A stretch of 45,387 nucleotides of DNA from Myxococcales bacterium (GTDB lineage: Bacteria > Myxococcota_A > Polyangia > Polyangiales > Polyangiaceae): the NCBI GenBank assembly GCA_003154095.1, contig PMCK01000486.1, positions 216 through 45,602 of the forward strand, read 5' to 3'. Position numbers and translations under genes: made by a program. Below the pieces are notes generated by a model. The model was not told where the DNA came from. It made no database searches and saw nothing but the letters and a program-made list of their open reading frames with translations. Below, one piece after another: positions 1 through 7,567 of this stretch. Each line of letters starts with the position of its first letter. Positions within the stretch are counted from its first letter, which is position 1.

Positions 1-631
1 GCAAATACAGCTCGACCGCAGGCGCAATGATCGCCGCGACGGTCACGAGCAACTGGGCGTCTTGGCGTAGAAGAATGGGGTTTTCATAGTGCCGTTCGGC
101 CCCAATGGTTCCAAGAACCTGCGCGCCATGCTTAATGGGCACACAAATATAGGACGCATCCATATCTTCATCGGACGCGCGACTGAGCGTGCGATTCAGA
201 AACCGAGGTTCCTCTCTTAGGCGTGGAACGACAACGGGGTTGCCGGTTTCAACGGCCAGCCCGGTGATTCCTTCGCCCATGGAATATACACCGCGGGCGC
301 TTTCGTCTTCCGTTAGACCAAAACTTTGGTGAATGAAGATTTCCCCGGATTTTCGGTCGCACAGCGTAACCATGCCTCGAACAACCTTCATGCGCTGTTC
401 CATGAGAACTAGCAGCGATGCCAACGTCTCCGACAGGTCCCGCTTTTCGGTTAGAGCTGAAGTAATTTCATAGAGAAATGGCAAAACGCCGACTCGACAT
501 TCACCACCGTCACAATACGTAAAATCATATAACTTCTTCAAGTTCGGCCGATTTGCGGTCGCTTCTGGTGTCCGGTCGCAAGCGCGACCAGTGGCAATGT
601 CCTTGCGCATCAATGATGTCAGCGTAGTCAT
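1..631 (-). CDS. nifA: NifA-like sigma-54-dependent activator, N-terminal part only
   Basis: The reading frame runs off the left edge, so only about 210 N-terminal residues are present. From about residue 48 the translation reads as a GAF sensor domain (LPFLYEITSALTEK, VVRGMVTLCD, MGEGITGLAVETGNP, FLNRT). This matches the N-terminal domain of NifA and its AnfA/VnfA relatives, which activate nitrogenase genes with sigma-54 RNA polymerase. The AAA+ and Fis-type DNA-binding domains would lie outside the window. The first 45 residues, which include a YDFTYCDGGEC stretch, are not typical, so the true start could be the Met at 610 instead of 631. The neighbours (a NifO-like protein and a Mop protein) support a nif assignment. 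A plain GAF-type sigma-54 regulator of other genes is the alternative. Confidence 0.72.
   Translation of the reverse strand, partial: MTTLTSLMRKDIATGRACDRTPEATANRPNLKKLYDFTYCDGGECRVGVLPFLYEITSALTEKRDLSETLASLLVLMEQRMKVVRGMVTLCDRKSGEIFIHQSFGLTEDESARGVYSMGEGITGLAVETGNPVVVPRLREEPRFLNRTLSRASDEDMDASYICVPIKHGAQVLGTIGAERHYENPILLRQDAQLLVTVAAIIAPAVELYL
592..606 (+). promoter_or_regulatory. sigma-54 (-24/-12) promoter motif
   Basis: TGGCA, six bases, then TTGC: the GG of the -24 element and the GC of the -12 element are exactly ten bases apart, as sigma-54 polymerase requires. It points toward the substrate-binding-protein gene at 1023. It overlaps the first codons of the divergent NifA-like gene, which fits a start for that gene further inside. 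Seen in sequence; activity is inferred. Confidence 0.5.
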
Positions 632-952
632 GGGTGCATCAGCCCGATGGGTGTTCCTGGTGGGGGACGATCACGCGGCGCTTTACGTGCTGCCGAAAGG
701 TCTTTTGATTGCATCGACTTCTCCACGTGTGAGCCGGCACGGAACCGGCGGGCCCAAGAACACCGACACGTTAACTTTACATACTGCAAGGCAAACGCGC
801 CATCGGATTATTGTCGAATCGCGACGCGTGTCGCAGGAGCGTCGATGCTGTTTCGATGGCATTTCGGAGGGAGACGGGTCACGACGTGCGTCCGAGTGCG
901 GCGCCATACGTCTTTGAGGTGACCTATTGCAAGTGCGGGGACAGATCTCCCT
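632..952. other. intergenic region between divergent nifA-like and SBP genes
   Basis: About 320 bases without a convincing gene. Short open frames on both strands show no recognisable protein signature. The region probably serves as leader and control DNA for the downstream + strand gene, because sigma-54-type motifs lie at both of its ends. No clear NifA upstream activator site (TGT-N10-ACA) was identified by eye. Confidence 0.4.
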
Positions 953-967
953 TGGCAATCTGCTTGG
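953..967 (+). promoter_or_regulatory. near-consensus sigma-54 promoter
   Basis: TGGCA, six bases, then TTGG. Spacing is correct but the -12 element has GG where GC is expected. It lies about 55 bases before the ATG at 1023, a good distance for a promoter of the substrate-binding-protein gene. It is weaker in sequence than the motif at 592-606. Confidence 0.3.
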
Positions 968-1022
968 TTGTCCGGAACACCAATGTTTCCAAAAACGTGC
1001 ACCCGGAAAGACTCCCGCCACA

Positions 1023-2051
1023 ATGACGACACATATTCCGTCCAACTTGGTTCTTGTGAACGCGAGGACCAGTCCCGATCTTGTCGCCTACTTGCCGTGC
1101 CCGATCAAGGTGCCCTTCGAGCAGGCCATCCATGAGTATCTGTTTTCGCAGGGGTCACCCGAATATTCTCTGCAAATCGAGGGTAACGCCAACAAAAACG
1201 AGGCTGACTACGAAGCACTGATTGGGGCAAAAAGTGCCGACGAGCTGCCGTCATTGTTGATCACACCTGGGGTCAACCAACTATTTGGATCGCAATTCCT
1301 GACCCACGTATTGGACAGTGGACAATACGCTGACGCCGCCAGCTATTCGAAAGACACGGCTCGACCGGAAGATGCACTGCGCGACCCACTCGGCTATGCC
1401 ACCGTGCTTGCCGCAAACGTGACGTTGATGGTCGTGGATCACTCACAACTTGGGACGCGGCCCAAACCGAAGCGGTGGGAAGACTTGCTTGCACCCGACT
1501 TTGCCGGTGCAGTGCTGATGCGGGGCAATGGTAAGACCTATTGTGAGACCACGTTGTTGGCTTGGCATCAAATGTTTGGTCAGGCGGGGCTCACTCAAAT
1601 TGGGCGCTCGGTGCGTGAAGGCTGTCATCCGGCACAAATGGCCAAGGTCGCGGGTACGGGACAGGCCGGTGGCGCTGCTGTGTATGTGATGCCCTACTTC
1701 TTTGCCCGCAATATCCGGTATCAGGACAAGATCAGTTTGATTTGGCCCGACGAAGGAGTGATTGCAAGCCCTGTAACTTTGCTCGCGAAGCGGGCGATTG
1801 CTCCTGGATTGAGACAATTTGCCGAATGGCTTGCCGGACCAACGATGGCGCGCCTATTCAGCCGTGCCGGGCTGCCCACGCCGCACCCAGAAGTGGATAG
1901 CGGGTTGCCTGCAGGTACTCGCTACCTTTGGCCCGGTTGGGAGCGCGCTCGCTCGACTGATCTGTCGTCTGAACTTTCTTCAGCTGAAGCCGCCTTTGCA
2001 TCCGGACATCGATGGCCGGTCTGCTCTCCGGGGCATTTTTCGAGATCCTGA
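1023..2051 (+). CDS. ABC substrate-binding-like protein lacking a signal peptide
   Basis: About 342 residues with the look of a family 1 / iron-type periplasmic binding protein: a two-lobed fold, a mid-protein WEDLLAPDFAGAVLMRG segment and a C-terminal LLAKRAIAPGLRQFAEWL segment. I chose the ATG at 1023 because homology-like sequence (SNLVLVNARTSPDLVAYLPCPIKVPFEQAI) begins there. A longer in-frame start (TTG) exists at 927. From either start there is no hydrophobic signal peptide, so the protein may be cytoplasmic, which is odd for this fold. The convergent ABC ATPase and GTPase genes are probable partners and no permease gene is nearby. By context the role is likely in metal or cofactor handling for nitrogenase. 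The 3' end overlaps the convergent NifO-like gene by 130 bases. Confidence 0.65.
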   Translation: MTTHIPSNLVLVNARTSPDLVAYLPCPIKVPFEQAIHEYLFSQGSPEYSLQIEGNANKNEADYEALIGAKSADELPSLLITPGVNQLFGSQFLTHVLDSGQYADAASYSKDTARPEDALRDPLGYATVLAANVTLMVVDHSQLGTRPKPKRWEDLLAPDFAGAVLMRGNGKTYCETTLLAWHQMFGQAGLTQIGRSVREGCHPAQMAKVAGTGQAGGAAVYVMPYFFARNIRYQDKISLIWPDEGVIASPVTLLAKRAIAPGLRQFAEWLAGPTMARLFSRAGLPTPHPEVDSGLPAGTRYLWPGWERARSTDLSSELSSAEAAFASGHRWPVCSPGHFSRS

Positions 2052-2431
2052 GCGCGCATTGCGTCTAGGCGTTCCTCACGAGGAAGTGGACCCGCGATTG
2101 ATTCGACGAAGTCTAGATCAAACCCCACACAGCGTTGCCCGTTGAGTTCCATGAGTGGGCGTCGAATCAGCGGCGGCTCGCTCAACATTAGCGTCAACGC
2201 GGCATCGGCCTCAAGTTCGTCGGGATGAACTTCGCCTGACTTTATTCGGGGAGCACTGCGATTGAACCATTCAGCCACAGGTCGCGCTCCAAAGTAGCTC
2301 AGAAGCTCCTCTCTGGACCAGGGATGCGTCAAGAGGCTACGGGCCTCTACTTGATGACCTGCAACGAGTAACATGGCTTTCTGACGAGAATTTCCAATAC
2401 AACCAGGCTTTTCATAGAATACGATACGCAT
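1922..2431 (-). CDS. nitrogenase-associated ArsC/NifO-like protein
   Basis: About 169 residues starting MRIVFYEKPGCIGNSRQKAMLL, a thioredoxin-fold ArsC/Spx-type protein of the kind annotated as nitrogenase-associated protein or NifO. Family hallmarks include PVAEWFNRSAPRIKSGEV near residues 45-65 and LIRRPLMELNGQRCVGFD near residues 85-105. Only one Cys (PGC) is in the usual active-site position. A longer frame extends upstream, but homology begins at the Met at 2431. The tail carries a C-x9-C pair and overlaps the convergent gene's 3' end by 130 bases. It is the third gene after the GTPase and ABC ATPase genes. The precise biochemical role of the family is not settled; the context is nif. 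Confidence 0.8.
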   Translation of the reverse strand: MRIVFYEKPGCIGNSRQKAMLLVAGHQVEARSLLTHPWSREELLSYFGARPVAEWFNRSAPRIKSGEVHPDELEADAALTLMLSEPPLIRRPLMELNGQRCVGFDLDFVESIAGPLPREERLDAMRAQDLEKCPGEQTGHRCPDAKAASAEESSDDRSVERARSQPGQR

Positions 2432-2444
2432 GCTAGTTCCAAAC

Positions 2445-3272
2445 TTAGGTGAGTGAATCCCCGTGTCGAAGTCGATTGCGAACAGATTGTATTCGCGTGT
2501 CCATCGATTCAAGTTCCAACAGGAGCTCCAATTCTGTTTCGCAGCGTTCAACCACGGCTTGAACACCCCCATTGCGAATCACCAGCCTGCGCTGAGCTTG
2601 TAGTGCCAACAATGGATCGTGGGTTGCCATGATCACGATCTTGTCGTTGGCCAATAGAAGCTGCAGCGCGCGTCGCCTATCAATGCCCGCATTCTCGATC
2701 TCGTCCACTAGCACAATGGGGCTACGACTAATCAGCGCAGTGTCTGCAATCATCAGAGCGCGGGATTGTCCGCCGCTCAAACTTGAAAGTGCAGTCTCGA
2801 GAGTAAAGGATTCTCCCGCCAGTTGGTTTGCTGCGTCCAAGACCTCGGTTACGGCCTTACTTCGGTCCATGATTGCACGACTCCGAGCGTGCAGCTCCAA
2901 GAAGGGGCCAACCGGCAAGTCCACCATGAATGTCATGGTCTGGGAAAGCTGTGCCACCAGCTGCGCCCCCACGTGGTACCGGCTAGTGCCTAGGGCCAGA
3001 TTGCCGTCGACCAAGATCCGGCGTCCACTTGGAGTGTCCCCACGTGCTAGCCATTCCACGTCCGCGAGCAGTCGGCTCTTACCGGCTCCCGTTGGGCCTA
3101 CAAGCGCCACGATATCTCCGGGTTCGAGTCCGATGCTCTCGAAGGATTCGGCCAGCCCTGACTTGTCGTGACCCGGAAGAATTGTCAACTTTCGCAGTTC
3201 TAGCGGCGAGCTCTGGTTCTCAACCGCTCGATGAGGAGCTTCCGCTTGAATGGCAACCTCGGCAGCAATCAA
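2445..3272 (-). CDS. ABC transporter ATP-binding protein, nif-linked
   Basis: About 275 residues with a complete ABC ATPase core: Walker A GPTGAGKS near residue 60, signature LSGGQSR near residue 165, and Walker B/catalytic Glu in VLVDEIENAGID, followed by an ATHD switch histidine. There is no membrane segment. Its start overlaps the GTPase stop by four bases, so the two are translationally coupled. No permease partner is present, so it may work with the signal-less binding protein (1023-2051) and the GTPase as a cytoplasmic metal or cofactor machine instead of a transporter. That last point is inference. Confidence 0.75.
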   Translation of the reverse strand: MIAAEVAIQAEAPHRAVENQSSPLELRKLTILPGHDKSGLAESFESIGLEPGDIVALVGPTGAGKSRLLADVEWLARGDTPSGRRILVDGNLALGTSRYHVGAQLVAQLSQTMTFMVDLPVGPFLELHARSRAIMDRSKAVTEVLDAANQLAGESFTLETALSSLSGGQSRALMIADTALISRSPIVLVDEIENAGIDRRRALQLLLANDKIVIMATHDPLLALQAQRRLVIRNGGVQAVVERCETELELLLELESMDTRIQSVRNRLRHGDSLT

Positions 3273-4144
3273 GGCAGTAGCTCCAGTTTGCGCAGGTTGC
3301 CGATCTGGTAATCATTACCAAGTCGTGTCTCACCGAGACAATAGGAGCACAAGGCCGCCGGCATCGGAAAACGTAGCCGTTGACCTTGCACAGAATCCAA
3401 ATCCTTAGCGTGCTCACGCAGTACTTCGGCAAGCTCAAATGTGCCTTGCCCAGTCAGACCGTTGACTCCTAATAGCGTCGCTTTCGGATTCACCGTCTGA
3501 ACGTGAAACGCGAAGACTTCGCGTTCTGCCTGTGACACCAAATCGCCTTTCGTGACCACAACGATGTCTGCCAACTTCAGCATTGGGCCGAGCTTCTTAG
3601 GTGTGTTGATGCCGCCCAAGCAATCTACGACACACACCGCCAGTACCTCTCTCACGTGTGGCGAGCACCGATTGCAGAGCCCGGCGCTTTCCGTCACCAA
3701 GAGATCCAAATTCCGAGCGCGGCCCCAGTCAACCATTTCCTCGATGTTGCTTGCGAAAAAATGGTCGGGACAAAGAGGCCCGGACAAGCCGCTGCGGCTC
3801 GGTATCCCTAACGCCTCGTAGCGAGTGTCATCGTCGGTGCTTAGGCAGTCAATCTTTATGACGCCCACTTTCCAGTCGCTGGCCGCAAGCGCCAAGAGCG
3901 CCTTGGACGTCACCGCTGTCTTGCCCGTAGAAGGTGGGCCTGAGACGGTAATCAGTCGCATGACTTGCTTGATAGGCCCGAATAGGTTTCCAAGAACTTG
4001 CGCGCCGGTTTCATGCAGCACCCGCCGGCCACCCAACAGCTCGGCCTTGACGGCGGTTAGTTGCCGCAAGGTTGTCGCAGATCCGGGGCATAACATCGCC
4101 CTGCGCGTCGGAATTCTCGCGAGATACGGGCGGGCTTGCCCCAA
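3269..4144 (-). CDS. HypB/CobW-like P-loop GTPase, nif-linked
   Basis: About 291 residues. A P-loop GPPSTGKT starts near residue 68, after MRLITVSG. A CNRCSPH motif (CxxC plus His) lies in the switch region, a TKGD G4 motif near residue 200, and a second Cys pair (CSYC) near the C-terminus. This layout matches G3E-type metallochaperone GTPases such as HypB, which deliver Ni or other metals. The start is uncertain: the Met at 3961 just before the P-loop is possible, but the upstream stretch LRQLTAVKAELLGGRRVL looks coding, so the longer form is given. It heads a three-gene operon with the ATPase and NifO-like genes. The bound metal is unknown; Fe or Mo is inferred from context. Confidence 0.7.
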   Translation of the reverse strand: MGQARPYLARIPTRRAMLCPGSATTLRQLTAVKAELLGGRRVLHETGAQVLGNLFGPIKQVMRLITVSGPPSTGKTAVTSKALLALAASDWKVGVIKIDCLSTDDDTRYEALGIPSRSGLSGPLCPDHFFASNIEEMVDWGRARNLDLLVTESAGLCNRCSPHVREVLAVCVVDCLGGINTPKKLGPMLKLADIVVVTKGDLVSQAEREVFAFHVQTVNPKATLLGVNGLTGQGTFELAEVLREHAKDLDSVQGQRLRFPMPAALCSYCLGETRLGNDYQIGNLRKLELLP

Positions 4145-4237
4145 CGCTTGAACTCACTGTAGAGGTCCATCTAAGCTGAGCCGTCTAAGCTGACTCGATC
4201 GCAGGACTATCAAAGAACGTAGGATTGGAGAAACAAC

Positions 4238-4441
4238 ATGGAAATTAGCGCAAGAAATCAAATCAAAGGCCAGGTCGTGGAAGTGAAGCGTGGTGCAGTG
4301 AGCGCGGAGGTCGTTGTGGATATCGGTGGGCAGATGATCGCCTCCACCATTACAGTTGGCTCACTCGATCGCTTAGGCCTAAAGGTGGGCGATAAGGTAA
4401 CGGCGATCATAAAGGCGAGTGACGTTATTATTGGCAAGTAG
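4238..4441 (+). CDS. mop: single-domain molybdate-binding Mop/TOBE protein (molbindin)
   Basis: A 67-residue protein made of one Mop (TOBE) domain: SARNQIKGQVVEVKRGAVSAEVV at the start and DKVTAIIKASDVIIGK at the end. Such molbindins form hexamers that store or buffer molybdate in the cytoplasm. A GGAG ribosome-binding site precedes the ATG. Just upstream (4172-4195) an imperfect tandem repeat, TCTAAGCTGA twice separated by four bases, may be regulatory. Its place next to nif-linked genes fits a Mo-nitrogenase. Confidence 0.88.
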   Translation: MEISARNQIKGQVVEVKRGAVSAEVVVDIGGQMIASTITVGSLDRLGLKVGDKVTAIIKASDVIIGK

Positions 4442-4467
4442 CCGCAGTTACTGAACAATAAGGCGCC

Positions 4468-4974
4468 TTGAACGTGCAAAGTTACAAGCACAACTCGCAC
4501 TTCGACTTCCCCGTCACAATCATTGGCCGCGTTCGCTCGCCCTTTGGTGAGGCGACGGGGACGCCAATTCAGTCGGTCTACGCCAACGGCGCCGAAGGGC
4601 AGGTCGTTGTGGATGAAGCCTATGCCGACGCACTTGGTGACGTGGAGGGCTTTGAGCGATTGTGGTTGATTTACTGGATGGATCGCGTGGCGACATCGAA
4701 GTTGCGAGTTGTGCCTTACCGGGACAATCAAGAACGCGGACTGTTCGCGACACGCTCCCCGTGCCGCCCAAACCCCATCGGCATGTCCGTGGTGCGGCTG
4801 CTGCGGCGCGAGGGGGACATCCTTCATGTGGCTGATTTGGACATACTCGACAACACGCCGCTGCTCGACATCAAGCCCTACGTGCCAGAGTTCGATGCAC
4901 ACCCGACGTCAAAGGCAGGCTGGTTCGATGCGTGTGGGGTGAATCGAACGGTCGCAGATGGGCGATTTCACTAA
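4468..4974 (+). CDS. trmO: TrmO/TsaA-family tRNA t6A37 N6-methyltransferase
   Basis: About 168 residues with a TTG start. The beta-barrel TrmO fold is recognisable from IGRVRSPFG at the start, GFERLWLIYWMDR in the middle, the signature FATRSPCRPNPIGMSVVRLL, and LDIKPYVPEFD near the end. TrmO uses S-adenosylmethionine to methylate N6 of threonylcarbamoyladenosine 37 in tRNA. It follows the Mop gene by 26 bases and is likely cotranscribed. Proteins of this family are sometimes found in metal-cofactor gene clusters, so a role other than tRNA modification is possible but unproven. Confidence 0.85.
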   Translation: MNVQSYKHNSHFDFPVTIIGRVRSPFGEATGTPIQSVYANGAEGQVVVDEAYADALGDVEGFERLWLIYWMDRVATSKLRVVPYRDNQERGLFATRSPCRPNPIGMSVVRLLRREGDILHVADLDILDNTPLLDIKPYVPEFDAHPTSKAGWFDACGVNRTVADGRFH

Positions 4975-5040
4975 GATATCGAAACTTGATGGGATTGGAG
5001 GGCAAGGACAAACGCTTTCCCCCCGGGTGCAAAACGTACA

Positions 5041-5054
5041 GGCCACGCCGTTGC
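5041..5054 (+). promoter_or_regulatory. possible sigma-54 promoter
   Basis: AGG-N10-TTGCT-type match with GG and GC exactly ten bases apart. The -24 part is poor (AGGCC where TGGCA is expected). It lies about 80 bases before the small gene at 5134. Weak evidence. Confidence 0.2.
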
Positions 5055-5133
5055 TCACGAGATGTATGAAGAGTGCACGCTTCATGGAAAAAGTAGCGAG
5101 ACAGCGATTGCTTCAGGAGTGTGAGTCCGAAAG

Positions 5134-5388
5134 ATGATCGAAGGTGACACCATTCTTAAGTTCGCCGTCAGTGGCGCACAGCAGCAGCCACTCGTTCGCT
5201 GCCCTGAACGAATCAGCCTGTCGAAAGTATTCGATCACGAATTCGAGCTTTGTTGTGAGGCCAGTAGCCGAGTCAATGTTCCATATGGCCTGGTCAAGGA
5301 AGCTTGGCGCGCATCCGACGGCAAGATTGGGCTGCTGCTGGGTGCGAAACTAGTCCGTGACGGGCGGATGATCTACATAGAGGTTTGA
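5134..5388 (+). CDS. small hypothetical protein at the nif border
   Basis: An 84-residue open frame starting MIEGDTILKFAVSG and ending RDGRMIYIEV, with no signal peptide or membrane segment. The residue pattern (a Cys pair in ELCCEASSRVN, balanced charged residues) looks like a real compact cytoplasmic protein. I do not recognise the family. The same orientation as the Mop and TrmO genes and a weak sigma-54-like motif upstream suggest a nif-related role, which is inference. Confidence 0.45.
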   Translation: MIEGDTILKFAVSGAQQQPLVRCPERISLSKVFDHEFELCCEASSRVNVPYGLVKEAWRASDGKIGLLLGAKLVRDGRMIYIEV

Positions 5389-5417
5389 TACTCCCCAGGC
5401 AGGGACCCCTTGGTCGG

Positions 5418-5735
5418 TCAGTCCACTCGGTAGGGGATGTGCTTTAGAGGCCGTATGACGCCGCCATGGAAAAGGGGCTTCGGTGTTGCTACAAGAGCCT
5501 GGTCAAGTATGAGCACCGCGTCGTTACCAGCAAGCTCGTAGACTCGGCTGGGACTGCGAGGTTTCAGATCCTGCCTGCTGCTTGTATCGAGACTCACGCT
5601 GAGTGATGGTGTCGCTTGGTCAGCTTTCACCAACACGTGCGCAATCCCGTCCGCGTCCGTCGTGCCTGCGGGCTTTCCGTCACCTCGAATCCAAGATGTG
5701 CTCCACGTTGGGCACGCCCGAGGACAACGAACAAG
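5418..5735 (-). pseudogene. possible 3' remnant of a secreted Ig-like-domain protein
   Basis: An open stretch of about 106 codons with no good start, directly after a stop codon. It reads GTTDADGIAHVLVKADQ, then SLSVSLDTSSRQ, which resembles one Ig-like (Big-type) repeat of a secreted protein, followed by ELAGNDAVLILDQALV. It follows the lipoprotein gene at 5773-6666 on the same strand and may be a decayed downstream gene. Chance coding is possible. Confidence 0.25.
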
Positions 5736-5772
5736 TCACACGCCGACCACTCTAGTTCACAACGTGGTCCGC

Positions 5773-6666
5773 CTACTGCCCATTGACTTCCTTCGAGTTG
5801 CAAGATCCCTCACCACGATAGTGTCCAATCGTGCGGGACAGCGTGCGCTCGTAGTCCCCGAGGGTATTGACGTTGCCGAGCGCGCCCGTGCCATACGTGC
5901 CCTTTTCAATGGGTATCGTGTAGAGGGGCACATCGTCGAGTTCCGCGAGTGTGATGTCTCCATCATTGTTGGCGTCTGCATCTGCTAGCGCTTGGAAACG
6001 CGGCACGGCTTCTTCGGACTGCAAATCATCGTAAAAGAAATGATCGCCATGCACTGTGAGCTCGACGTTCTGGTTGCCGCCATTGGTCACGAGCACGCCT
6101 TCTACCTCTTTCCCGTCCTGTTCCCCGTGGCAACCTTGAAACAGCGTTGCGGGAGAGAAGCTCCAATTGAAGGTCTTGGTGGCGCCGGTTGGTGACGTTG
6201 CCGTGCCTTCGACGTGAACCGACGCTTGATCGGTCCTGAGCAGTGTGACGTCAGTGTCAGCGGCAAGATCTCCGGCCGTCGCATCATCTGAAATAGGGCC
6301 CACTTGATAGCTCACATTCGGCCATGCCTTGGCTTCGAGTTCAACCGTAAAGAGGGTCTTGGGGTTGCCCGTGGCCTTCTTCGTCATATCGAAAACTAGC
6401 GGATGATCGAGCTTGGCCGCGACACTGTTGTTCTCGTCGGCAATGGATACGCTGTGGTAGTCAACCAGGAACTTTCTGTACTTGACGCTCCAATTGTCTT
6501 TCGGAAAGGCGCTGCTCGGTAGGCCATCTTCAATGAAGCTCTCGCCCCAAGTGGTAACTGTTACCGTGCCTTTGCCATTGTCGTCTCCGCAGGCAGTGAT
6601 TGATGAGACAGCAGTTGTGGCAACCAACGTGCCAAAAAGAATTCTGGATAGCTTTGTAGTAGTCAT
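5773..6666 (-). CDS. lipoprotein, family A copy 1, receptor-associated
   Basis: About 297 residues with a signal peptide and lipobox ending SITAC near residue 26. It resembles the lipoprotein at 28089-29378: a W-S-V-K-Y-x-K-F-L-V segment near residue 57, a shared H-x-D-H-x-F element (VHGDHFFYDDL) near residue 208, and a following PRFQALADA segment. Near residues 230-242 it adds DADANNDGDITLAEL, which reads like an EF-hand or dockerin-type Ca-binding loop. It is the last gene of a three-gene unit after the receptor and lipoprotein B1. The family is not one I can name. A periplasm-facing or surface metal-binding accessory of the receptor is inferred. Confidence 0.7.
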   Translation of the reverse strand: MTTTKLSRILFGTLVATTAVSSITACGDDNGKGTVTVTTWGESFIEDGLPSSAFPKDNWSVKYRKFLVDYHSVSIADENNSVAAKLDHPLVFDMTKKATGNPKTLFTVELEAKAWPNVSYQVGPISDDATAGDLAADTDVTLLRTDQASVHVEGTATSPTGATKTFNWSFSPATLFQGCHGEQDGKEVEGVLVTNGGNQNVELTVHGDHFFYDDLQSEEAVPRFQALADADANNDGDITLAELDDVPLYTIPIEKGTYGTGALGNVNTLGDYERTLSRTIGHYRGEGSCNSKEVNGQ

Positions 6667-6675
6667 GTGCTCGCC

Positions 6676-7539
6676 TCACTTCGTATATGAAAACTCATAG
6701 CCAGTACCCTTCTTGACGCCGCGAATGAAACCCTCCCAAGCCAGGGTGCCTGCAATATCTACGACGCCGTTGGCGTCTGGCGTCGGGGCACCGGCGTCAG
6801 CACCGGGCGCGACATACGCGAAGTCGACCTCGTCGAACCAGACACTGGGAGATAACGTCAAAGTGACCGTGCCGTTGCCGTCCATGTTCACGCCGGATGC
6901 CCCGGCGGTTGTGCCGAACGCGCAACCAGCTACTTCGGCTTTGTCATCCCCATCATGCACCTCGGGTTCATCCGCCTTAGCAATGAAGTGAATCGTCGTG
7001 GCACCTTTGGTCGCCACGCCCTTCGTCAGCACCACATGACCCTCGAGGGCCGGGGCAAGGTCACCTTGTGGGGGAGATTGCCAGGTGAATTTTGCCGAGT
7101 TGGTACTGCCAGTCACTCCGTCACCGTCGGCGAGATTCACCGACCCACCCAGAAGATCGAGCGTCGTTGGCGTAAGCATCTGACCCATTGCCGCGCCGGC
7201 TATGTAATGCCCCGGGTGAGCATGTGCAGGCCTTACCAACCAATCGCTGACCATCGCCCATGCGTACTGCAGTGAACTCTTGTCCATGTGCCGCTGCGAC
7301 AGAACAGGATCACCGGCGAAGTAGTAGAGGGGACCCACAGAAAGGTAGGCCTCGGAAATCGTGATACTCCAACCGAGGGCGTTGGTCTTTGCTTGGGTGA
7401 GGTCATCTTTGACCTCGGTCCGAGTTTTTAGGGCAATGATCTGCCCAGTCGTACCACTGCTGTCGCTGCTCGATGATGAGCACCCCGCAGCGCACAGTGC
7501 CACCAGTATGCCTATCTTCGTAAGATACCCGCTTTTCAT
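6676..7539 (-). CDS. lipoprotein, family B copy 1, receptor-associated
   Basis: About 287 residues. The ATG at 7539 has a strong AAGGAG site four bases upstream and is preferred over the in-frame ATG at 7554. The signal peptide ends in a lipobox (CAAGC) before a Ser-rich linker. It resembles the lipoprotein at 27218-28054: GWSITISEAYLSVGPLY corresponds to RWNVDLTRATLHVGALY, and a C-terminal TLSPSVWFDEVDF corresponds to TIDPRLLFTNVDF. A His-rich HAHPGHYIAG stretch near residue 108 may bind metal. It sits between the receptor and lipoprotein A1 genes, presumably in one operon. The function is unknown. Confidence 0.7.
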   Translation of the reverse strand: MKSGYLTKIGILVALCAAGCSSSSSDSSGTTGQIIALKTRTEVKDDLTQAKTNALGWSITISEAYLSVGPLYYFAGDPVLSQRHMDKSSLQYAWAMVSDWLVRPAHAHPGHYIAGAAMGQMLTPTTLDLLGGSVNLADGDGVTGSTNSAKFTWQSPPQGDLAPALEGHVVLTKGVATKGATTIHFIAKADEPEVHDGDDKAEVAGCAFGTTAGASGVNMDGNGTVTLTLSPSVWFDEVDFAYVAPGADAGAPTPDANGVVDIAGTLAWEGFIRGVKKGTGYEFSYTK

Positions 7540-7567
7540 GACTTCTCCTTTCACACAAGAACTAATC

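Noticed and set aside
5041-5130. Short peptides of 17-26 codons upstream of the 84-residue gene as precursor peptides
   Set aside because: No ribosome site, Cys or Gly pattern or partner enzyme supports them.
5773-7539. Lipoprotein pair as MbnP/MbnH-like proteins
   Set aside because: Neither protein has the four-Cys MbnP pattern or the di-haem CxxCH motifs of MbnH. The resemblance is only in being a lipoprotein pair beside a receptor.
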